Positions 5,717 through 12,167 of a DNA stretch of 13,031 nucleotides are shown one piece after another; the stretch's first letter is position 1, and each line of letters begins with the position of its first letter. The notes under the pieces were generated by a model. It had not been told where the DNA came from, did no database searches, and saw nothing but the letters and a program-made list of their open reading frames with translations. The DNA is taken from assembly GCA_034716535.1 (NCBI GenBank), contig JAYEJW010000221.1, positions 1 to 13,031 of the forward strand, written 5' to 3'. The stretch is from JAYEJW01 sp034716535 (GTDB taxonomy: Bacteria > Pseudomonadota > Gammaproteobacteria > Chromatiales > Chromatiaceae). Position numbers and translations under genes: made by a program.

Positions 5717-8700
5717 ATGGTTGAGAAATCCGCCAGATCCCCGGAGAACAACGAGGCCGATCTCGCCCTAGGCGGCGAGAAGACGCAGACCCTCGGTCTT
5801 GCGGGACGCATCGCCCGGGCCTTCATCAATACGCCGGTGACGCCCATGTTGCTGATCGGCGCACTCTTCATCGGCCTGATCGGGCTGTTCTTCACGCCGC
5901 GGCAGGAGGACCCCCAGATCTCCGTGCCGATGATCGACATCTTCGTCCAATACCCCGGCGCCTCCGCAAAGCAGGTGGAGAGCCTGGTGACGGAGCCCCT
6001 GGAGCGGATCATGAAGGAGATCCCAGGGGTGCGACACGTCTACTCGGCCACCTTGCGCGGCGCGGCGATCGTGACAGTGCGCTTCTACGTGGGCGAGGAG
6101 ATGGGCGCATCCATCGTCAAGGTTCACGACAAGCTCCAGTCCAACCTGGACAAGATGCCGCCGGACGTGAAGATGCCCCTGGTGAAGCCGGTGAGCGTCG
6201 ACGACGTGCCCCTGGTCACGGTGACTCTGTGGTCCAAGGAAGTGACCGACGCTCAGTTGCGCACCCTGGCTCTGGACGTGCTCCAGGATCTGGGCTCGGT
6301 GAAGAACACAGGTAAGGGCTTCGTGGTCGGGGGGCGTGAGGACCAGATTCGGGTCGAGGTGTTGATGGAGCGACTGGCGGGCCACGGAATCACCCTGGAC
6401 CGCATCGCCGGGACCATCCAGACCGCCAATGCCGAGCTCGCGACGGGGGGGACGGAATCCGGTGGAGCCGCCTACAACGTCTACTCCGGCTCCTTCCTGC
6501 GCACCGCAGACGACGTGGCCCGACTGGTGGTCGGAAGCCAGGGCGGCCGGCCCATTTATGTGGGTGACTTGGCGGTGGTCGAGAACGTCCCGGAGGACAC
6601 GGCGCAGATCGTCACCCATTTCACGGGTCCCGCCTACGAAGGCCCCCACGACGCCGACGGCGAGCAGGCCGTCACGCTGGCCATCGCCAAGAAGGAGAAG
6701 ACCAACGGTGTGACCGTCGCCAATGCGGTCCTCGCGAAGTTGGAGAAGCTCAAGGGCACCCTGATCCCCTACAACGTCCACGTGGAGATCACCCGCAACT
6801 ACGGCAAGACCGCCAACGACAAGGTCAACGAGCTGCTGCAGGCCATGTTGGAGGCCGCGGTCATCGTCTCCATCCTGTGCCTGGTGGGTCTCGGTGCCCG
6901 AGCCGCATTCGTGGTCATCACCGTGATCCCGGTGGTCATCCTACTCACCATCTGGTGGGCCATGATGGTCGATTACACGATCGACCGGGTCAGCCTGTTC
7001 GCCCTGATCTTCGCCATCGGCATCCTGGTGGACGACGCCACGGTTGTGGTGGAGAACATCTTCCGCCACTGGTTGGAGGTGGGTAAGACATCGATAGCAC
7101 ATGCGGTTCGGGCGGTGGACGAGGTGGGCAACCCGACCATTCTCGCCACCTTCACCATCATTGCGGCCCTGCTGCCCATGGGTTGGGTGAGCGGCCTGAT
7201 GGGTCCCTACATGCGGCCTATTCCAGTGCTCGGCTCCTCGGCCATGTTCTTCTCGCTGGTGGCGGCCTTCGTCTTCACGCCCTGGTTCGCCCTGCGGGTT
7301 CGGCCAAAAATGCAGGCCTTGCACAAGGCGGAGCGCCGCGAGGAGCGCACCCGCCGCTTCATCAGCAAGATCTACCGGCCCCTGGTGCTGCCGCTAGTTG
7401 AGAATCGCTTCGTCGGTATCGTCTTCCTGATCTCCATCATCGCCGTCACGGCTGGCGTTTGCGTGCTCTTCTACACCAAAACGGTGCCGGTGAAGATGCT
7501 GCCCTTCGACAACAAGCCGGAGTTCAGCGTCGTCGTCAACATGCCCGAGGGCGCGGCCCTGCCGGAGACAGCCAATGTGGTCCGTCAGCTCGCCGAAAAG
7601 GTGCGCGAGATGCCCGAGGTCACGGCCGTCCAGACCTATGCCGGCACCGCCCAGCCCTTCAACTTCAACGGCATGGTGCGCCACTACTATCTGCGGGAAC
7701 GCCCCTGGGAGGGCGACCTGCTGGTGATGCTCAAGGACAAGAAGGAGCGCGAAAAGGGCAGCCATGCCCTCGCCGTCGAGGCGCGGGAACTGCTGACGCC
7801 CATCGCGCGAAGCCTGGGCGCGAAGATCGCCGTGGTGGAGATGCCGCCCGGGCCACCGGTGCTGCAGACCGTGGTCGCCGAGGTATATGGCCCCAACGAG
7901 CATGTTAGGCGCCAGGTCGCGGCGGACATGACGGCCATGTTCGAGGAGGTGGGGAACATCGCCGATGTCGACAACTACATGGCCGAGCCCTACGAATACT
8001 GGCGCTTCGACGTCGATACCGAGAAGGCCGTGCGCCGCGGCGTCTCCGTTGACTCGATTAACCAGAACCTGGCCATGGCCATGGGCGGCTTCAAGGTGGG
8101 CGATGTCAAGCGCGGCAACGTCCTGGAGCCCACCTATATCGTGCTCCAGCTGCCGCTCGCTAACCGCGCCGAGCTAAACGCCATGGGCTCCCTGCCTGTC
8201 GCAACGCCGGATGGTCAGACCGTGCCCCTGGCGGAGCTGGGCCGTTTCGTCAAGAAGCCGGAAGATCCCATCATCTATCACAAGGACCTACGCCCCATGG
8301 AATATGTGGTGGGGGAGATGGAGGGGCGCCTGGGCGCGCCCATCTACGGCATGTACGGGGTCGAGGACCTGCTGGAGAATTACACCACCCCAGATGGGGT
8401 CACCATGACCGGCATGCCCATGGGCCTGATCGGGCCGCCGGACGACGACTCGCTCTCGGGCTTCGAGTGGAGCGGGGAATGGACGGTCACCTACGAGACC
8501 TTCCGCGACATGGGCCTGGCCTTCATGGCGGCCCTGGTGCTGATCTATGGGCTGATCGTGTGGGAGTTCCGGGACTTCGCCATTGGTGGGCTCATCATGT
8601 CGCCGATTCCCTTGACCCTGATCGGCATCGTTCCGGGGCACCTGGTCATGGGTGCGGAGTTCACGGCGACTTCCATGATCGGGATGATCGCTCTGGGCGG

Positions 8701-9982
8701 CATTATCGTGCGCCAGTCCATCCTGATCGTGGAGTTCGTGAAGATCGAGGTGGCGAAGGGCAAGAGCGTACGCGAGGCCGCGGTGGCGGGCGCCGAGATC
8801 CGCATGCGGCCCATCCTCATCACCTCCCTGACCCTGATGGCCGGTGCCTGGGCCATCATCTACGACCCGATCTTCCAGGGCATGGCGGTCAGTCTGCTGT
8901 TTGGCGCCGGCGTCGCCACCCTGATGGCGGTGATCGTCATACCACTCGGCTGCATCAGCCTGCGCAAGCACTTCTATCTGGAAGAGACCGAGAGCGGCGA
9001 GATCGAGCTTTCCGGGCGCTATGCGGAGGTCGAGGAGCTCGCCGGCGGAGGCGTGCTCGCGACGTCATCGGGAACACCCCAGTGGCTGCGGATCTGGGGC
9101 CCACTGGTTTCCTTCATTTTTGCGGCGTTTGGGGTACTCACTACGGTGTTGGTGTCGATCTGGAGGCTTCTCCAGGCCCTCTTCGGCGACTTCTTCCGCA
9201 AACGGCGGCCAAGTCCCGTGAAACCAGCTCCTCCGTCGCCGCCCATCAGTGGACCGCGGTCCCCGGGCGGCCCGTCCTCATCGGGTGCCGGCCCCTCTGC
9301 GGGAGGGGGGGGCGGCGCTCAGCCGGTTCCGGCGCCGTCCGCGTCGATGAAGGGAAGCGCGGCGCGTAGGGAGCCGGTGTCGGTCCGAGCCGAGGAGGCG
9401 TCGGCAGCGCCTTCTCAGGCCGGCGGCCAGACGGAGGGGACAACGCGTGCAGCGCCGGCGAGCAAGCGCACCGCTAAGGTCGCTGGCGGCACTGCGAAGA
9501 AGAGCACAGCGCGTCGAAGATCGGAGGTCGCGGGCAGGGACAAGAAAACGGCGGATAAGGCTGCGACGAAGCCCAAGGCCCCGCGCAAGAAGCGTTCGGC
9601 CCCCGCGGCGAAGAAGGCGGCGGCAAAGAAGGCATCCGGAAAAACTCCGGCTGACGAGTCGTCGCCACAGCCCAAGATGCAGCGCGACGAGTCGGTCGCC
9701 GTGCAGGAAGCGCCTGCCGCGTCCCCAGCGGATAAGGCAGCGGCGCTTGTCACCTCCGGGCTCCAGCGCTCGGCGAAGAAGCGCGCCATCCAAAGGAAGA
9801 AGACTGCGGCGGAGGCACAAAGCGGCTCAGCAACCAACGCTCAGGAACGACCGGAACCGGGTGAGGCGACCGGGTCGGCCACCGGCTCAGGGCAGGCGGG
9901 GGAGCAAGGGCCGATCGCTCGGAAGTCGCGGCCTGCTTCTGTCGCGCGCGGAATTCAGGTCAAGCGGGGAGAGCAATCGTGA
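5717..9982 (+). CDS. RND-family efflux permease with extended histone H1-like C-terminal tail
   Basis: A 1421-aa inner-membrane transporter of the AcrB-like RND superfamily, probably proton-driven. After a short N terminus, the first helix (FINTPVTPMLLIGALFIGLI) leads into the first periplasmic pore domain. Helix 4 has GILVDDATVVVENIF with the paired acidic residues D439/D440 that match AcrB D407/D408. The second periplasmic domain follows, and helix 10 has VRQSILIVEF, where R999 occupies the place of AcrB K940. The RND core ends near residue 1110. It is followed by an acidic stretch, one more strongly hydrophobic segment (about 1125-1155), and a tail of about 260 residues: Pro/Ser/Gly-rich first, then Lys/Ala-rich like histone H1 (about 1251-1315). 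AcrB has 1049 residues, so the tail is extra. Substrate unknown. No adaptor or outer-membrane factor gene is next to it. The ATG has a weak SD; an in-frame stop at 5633 rules out a much longer N terminus. It overlaps the next gene by 4 nt. Confidence 0.93.
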   Translation: MVEKSARSPENNEADLALGGEKTQTLGLAGRIARAFINTPVTPMLLIGALFIGLIGLFFTPRQEDPQISVPMIDIFVQYPGASAKQVESLVTEPLERIMKEIPGVRHVYSATLRGAAIVTVRFYVGEEMGASIVKVHDKLQSNLDKMPPDVKMPLVKPVSVDDVPLVTVTLWSKEVTDAQLRTLALDVLQDLGSVKNTGKGFVVGGREDQIRVEVLMERLAGHGITLDRIAGTIQTANAELATGGTESGGAAYNVYSGSFLRTADDVARLVVGSQGGRPIYVGDLAVVENVPEDTAQIVTHFTGPAYEGPHDADGEQAVTLAIAKKEKTNGVTVANAVLAKLEKLKGTLIPYNVHVEITRNYGKTANDKVNELLQAMLEAAVIVSILCLVGLGARAAFVVITVIPVVILLTIWWAMMVDYTIDRVSLFALIFAIGILVDDATVVVENIFRHWLEVGKTSIAHAVRAVDEVGNPTILATFTIIAALLPMGWVSGLMGPYMRPIPVLGSSAMFFSLVAAFVFTPWFALRVRPKMQALHKAERREERTRRFISKIYRPLVLPLVENRFVGIVFLISIIAVTAGVCVLFYTKTVPVKMLPFDNKPEFSVVVNMPEGAALPETANVVRQLAEKVREMPEVTAVQTYAGTAQPFNFNGMVRHYYLRERPWEGDLLVMLKDKKEREKGSHALAVEARELLTPIARSLGAKIAVVEMPPGPPVLQTVVAEVYGPNEHVRRQVAADMTAMFEEVGNIADVDNYMAEPYEYWRFDVDTEKAVRRGVSVDSINQNLAMAMGGFKVGDVKRGNVLEPTYIVLQLPLANRAELNAMGSLPVATPDGQTVPLAELGRFVKKPEDPIIYHKDLRPMEYVVGEMEGRLGAPIYGMYGVEDLLENYTTPDGVTMTGMPMGLIGPPDDDSLSGFEWSGEWTVTYETFRDMGLAFMAALVLIYGLIVWEFRDFAIGGLIMSPIPLTLIGIVPGHLVMGAEFTATSMIGMIALGGIIVRQSILIVEFVKIEVAKGKSVREAAVAGAEIRMRPILITSLTLMAGAWAIIYDPIFQGMAVSLLFGAGVATLMAVIVIPLGCISLRKHFYLEETESGEIELSGRYAEVEELAGGGVLATSSGTPQWLRIWGPLVSFIFAAFGVLTTVLVSIWRLLQALFGDFFRKRRPSPVKPAPPSPPISGPRSPGGPSSSGAGPSAGGGGGAQPVPAPSASMKGSAARREPVSVRAEEASAAPSQAGGQTEGTTRAAPASKRTAKVAGGTAKKSTARRRSEVAGRDKKTADKAATKPKAPRKKRSAPAAKKAAAKKASGKTPADESSPQPKMQRDESVAVQEAPAASPADKAAALVTSGLQRSAKKRAIQRKKTAAEAQSGSATNAQERPEPGEATGSATGSGQAGEQGPIARKSRPASVARGIQVKRGEQS

Positions 9983-10833
9983 TCGAAATCAGACACAAGG
10001 AGACCGGTGAGGTGCTGTGCGTCGTGGAGGCGGATAGCCTTGAGGGTGCGGATTTCCGTGACGACGTTCTCGACGGTGCCGATCTGCGCGGCGCGGATTT
10101 GAGCAACGCTTGGCTGCAGGAGGCAGACCTCGTGGGCGCCGATCTCTCAGGCGCCAGGCTCAAGGGTACTGTCCTGATCCGCACTCAACTGGACGGAGCG
10201 GATCTCAGCGGCGCGGTGTTTGAGGAGGCCAAGCTGAGCGACGGCTCGCCGGGCAGCGGGGCGGTGCTCACCAATTGCGACATGCGGGGCGTCCGTTTTC
10301 TCTCCTGCGACATGCGCTACGTGGATCTCCACGGTTCCGATCTGTCCGATGCCCTCATCGAGCGCACGGACCTCACCAATGCCGTCCTGCGGGAAGTGAA
10401 GATGCCGCGGGTGCAGGTACAGGGCTCGTTGCTGATCGAGTGTGTTCTGACCGACGCCGACCTCAGCGACGCGGACATCCAGAGTACGCACATGAACGGC
10501 GCGAGGCTCTTCCGGGCGCGGATGGACCGGGCCAGATTGGGCGGCGGCGCAGACCGCATCCCGGTGGTGCTCAATCTCGCCAACATGCGGGAGGCGAGCC
10601 TGGTGGATGCCGACCTGCGGGGCGTTTCTCTGCGCGACGTCAACCTCCATCACGCCGATCTCGCTCGGGCAGATCTGGAAGGTGTTCAGATGATGGGCGC
10701 GGTGTTGCGCCACGCCAACGTCGCGGACGCCAACTTCAAGGACGTGCCTTTGGTGACCGTGAACGTCACCTTCGCAAACTTCTCCCGCGCGAAAAACGCC
10801 CAGGTGCCGTCGTTCAAACAGAACGTGCGGTAA
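9979..10833 (+). CDS. Pentapeptide-repeat protein
   Basis: A 284-aa protein. After a short N-terminal strand (MIEIRHKETGEVLCVV) nearly the whole length is A(D/N)LxX-type pentapeptide repeats, e.g. GADLRGADLSNAWLQEADL at about residues 32-50. These predict a right-handed quadrilateral beta-helix. A less regular patch lies near residues 85-95 (SDGSPGSG) and another near 180-190. No signal peptide or membrane helix is visible. Pentapeptide proteins range from DNA mimics that protect gyrase (Qnr/MfpA) to scaffold proteins; nothing here fixes the role. The start is GTG at 9979, with GGGGAGAG 5 nt upstream, and it shares GTGA with the RND stop codon. Translation is therefore probably coupled to the RND permease and the two likely act in one pathway. 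Confidence 0.9.
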   Translation: MIEIRHKETGEVLCVVEADSLEGADFRDDVLDGADLRGADLSNAWLQEADLVGADLSGARLKGTVLIRTQLDGADLSGAVFEEAKLSDGSPGSGAVLTNCDMRGVRFLSCDMRYVDLHGSDLSDALIERTDLTNAVLREVKMPRVQVQGSLLIECVLTDADLSDADIQSTHMNGARLFRARMDRARLGGGADRIPVVLNLANMREASLVDADLRGVSLRDVNLHHADLARADLEGVQMMGAVLRHANVADANFKDVPLVTVNVTFANFSRAKNAQVPSFKQNVR

Positions 10834-10957
10834 TCCTCAGGAACTGCTCCAGGGGTTGACGCGCCAGCACGGCCCCGAACAGTGGCATGCCACGGGAGGC
10901 AGCGATTACGATCAGCAGCGGCAGCAACGCGGCAAGCATGGCGCGGGCTCTGTACAT
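10814..10957 (-). CDS. Possible small membrane ORF, 47 aa
   Basis: Beginning at ATG 10957, the minus strand encodes a 47-residue peptide with one hydrophobic segment (AMLAALLPLLIVIAA, residues 6-20) and a basic C terminus. It ends 20 bp inside the convergent pentapeptide gene. The frame is open a further 60 nt upstream without another ATG, and no Shine-Dalgarno is visible, so it may be the remnant of a longer gene or a chance frame. Listed because it is the only coding-like stretch in the 10834-11083 spacer, which otherwise shows nothing I recognise. Confidence 0.22.
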   Translation of the reverse strand: MYRARAMLAALLPLLIVIAASRGMPLFGAVLARQPLEQFLRITARSV

Positions 10958-11083
10958 GGGCGGGTTCAGGGGCCGGGGCTGGGCCTTTTCAAGTGGAGAT
11001 CGACCGAAGGAGATCCCTCAGCGGGCATCCTCCAAGCCGTTTGTGCCAATCCGCGGACCTCAGTCGCAAGATCCGTCGGCATT

Positions 11084-11165
11084 CAGCAGCGCCTAAGTTT
11101 CTGTAACAGTCATCATGCCAGTAGATTCTCTTCGCGGCTTCGCGTGAGACTCTCTCTGTCTTGTT
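11084..11165. repeat. MITE-like repeat, copy B, truncated
   Basis: This 82-bp stretch is the reverse complement of 188-278 with six mismatches and one 9-bp gap. It begins with the inner part of one terminal repeat (CAGCAGCGCCTAAG, 11084-11097), but the opposite terminal repeat expected after CTTGTT is absent. Homology stops at 11165, where the DNA of the IS91-like element appears to start. It lacks the outer CTAG seen in copy A. Confidence 0.6.
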
Positions 11166-11193
11166 GAACGAAGCCGCTCCGCGGCAGGATAAA
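11164..11193 (+). promoter_or_regulatory. Possible promoter spanning the repeat/IS junction
   Basis: TTGAAC (11164-11169), an 18-nt spacer and GATAAA (11188-11193) each match sigma70 consensus at four of six positions. It would start transcription near 11200, immediately before the leader stem-loop of the recombinase gene. The -35 would overlap the presumed junction with the MITE-like repeat. Weak evidence. Confidence 0.25.
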
Positions 11194-11207
11194 CCGCCCA
11201 TCGCCCT

Positions 11208-11256
11208 GTAAGCTCCTGAGCTGCCCACTTTCGGGCAGTCTTTCACAGGAGTTTAC
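11208..11256 (+). promoter_or_regulatory. Stem-loop that buries the recombinase ribosome-binding site
   Basis: GTAAGCTCCTG (11208-11218) pairs with CAGGAGTTTAC (11246-11256) in an 11-bp stem with one G-U pair. Inside it, CTGCCC (11221-11226) pairs with GGGCAG (11233-11238). The 3' arm contains the Shine-Dalgarno AGGAG (11247-11251), which lies 7 nt before the recombinase ATG. When folded, the site would be closed to ribosomes, a layout used by several insertion sequences to limit expression. It may also, or instead, be part of the element's end structure. Confidence 0.55.
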
Positions 11257-11258
11257 CC

Positions 11259-12163
11259 ATGATTGCCAGCGAAAAACAACGTCTTGACGCGTTGTACGAT
11301 CGGCACGTACGCGCCCTGAAGCTGCACGGCTACAGCGCCAGCACGATCGATGTCTATGCCCGTGCCGTGCGCCGTTTGGCCGGGTATTTCGATTGCGTGC
11401 CGGACCACCTGAGTACCGAGCAGCTGAGCGAGTACTTCTCCGAATTGGTCGAGAGCCACTCGTGGGGGACGGTGCGGGTCGATCGCAACGGGTTGCAGTT
11501 TTTCTACAAGCACGTGCTCGAGCGCGACTGGCAGTGGGTGCAGATGATCAAGCCGCCGCGGGTGCGCACCTTGCCGGACGTGCTCACGCTGGCCGAGGTG
11601 GAAGGCCTGATCGGGGCGGCGCGCAAGCTGCGCTATCGGGTCTTCGTCCTGGCCACCTATTCCATGGGGCTGCGTCTGAGCGAGACCCTGGCCTTGCAGG
11701 TCGGTGATGTCGACGGGGCGCGCCGGCGCGTGCACATCCGCCGCGGCAAGGGCCACAAGGACCGCTTTGTGCCGCTGCCGGATCTGACCTACCTGGGGCT
11801 ACGCGCCTTGTGGGCCAAACATCGGCATCCGCGGTTGCTCTTCCCCAATCCCGTCGGCTCGCCCGAGCGCATTCGCCACGCCACCACCCACATGGACCGC
11901 GGCGGTGTCCAGCAGGCGGTGAAAGCCTTGGTGGCCGAGTGCGGGATAAAAAAAAGATCTCGGTTCATTCTCTGAGGCACTCCCTGGCCACCCATCTACT
12001 CGAGCAGGGTCTGAGCCTGCGTCACATCCAGGCCCTGCTCGGGCACAGCAGCCCGACCACCACAGCGCTCTACGCTCACCTCACCGACACGACCGAGCAA
12101 AATACCGCCGATACCGTTAACCGTCTGGTCGGCTCGCTGCACGTCGATCTGAAAAAGGTCTAG
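11259..12163 (+). CDS. Tyrosine recombinase (phage-integrase/XerD-like), split by a -1 frameshift
   Basis: The first frame (11259-11975, 238 aa) holds the N-terminal core-binding domain (about residues 10-90) and the start of the catalytic domain, with Arg139 in GLRLSE and Lys164 in RRGKGHKDR. It then ends RSRFIL-stop. The second frame continues after an A8 run (11948-11955) to 12163 and holds the rest of the active site. On a joined 301-aa product these are HSLRH (His237, Arg240), LLGHSS (His263) and the nucleophile Tyr272 in ALYAHLT. All six catalytic positions exist, but only a -1 shift joins them; the short product alone should be inactive. The shift may be programmed (slippery A-AAA-AAA or transcript slippage) or a simple one-base loss that has broken the gene. 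The start is ATG 11259 with AGGAG 7 nt upstream, inside a stem-loop. It ends 4 nt before the HUH transposase gene, so co-expression is likely. Confidence 0.8.
11948..11956 (+). other. Putative -1 frameshift site in the recombinase gene
   Basis: Eight A residues followed by G. Read in the first frame, the last codons are ATA AAA AAA AGA, so the heptamer A-AAA-AAA (11948-11954) permits both tRNAs to slip back one base. RNA-polymerase slippage giving nine A residues would have the same result. The -1 frame downstream is open for 70 codons and encodes the missing catalytic half. I see no obvious strong pseudoknot just downstream, though a short hairpin is not excluded. Confidence 0.5.
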
Positions 12164-12167
12164 CCCC

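Noticed and set aside
5768..6781. 337-codon minus-strand frame inside the RND gene
   Set aside because: Antisense to the first RND periplasmic domain; rich in His, Gln, Gly and Arg as expected of a complement; no recognisable domain.
8467..9369. 300-codon plus-strand frame inside the RND gene
   Set aside because: Shifted reading of helices 7-12; Arg/Gly/His-rich with no domain. Relevant only as the frame entered after slippage at the G8 run.
9447..10010. Arg-rich plus-strand frame over the RND tail
   Set aside because: Shifted reading of the Lys/Ala-rich tail. The main frame joins continuously to the RND core and ends in a proper overlap with the next gene, so it is the coding one.
10989..11246. 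85-codon minus-strand frame across the repeat and IS leader
   Set aside because: It runs through the MITE-like repeat and the recombinase leader stem-loop; no ribosome-binding site or family resemblance.
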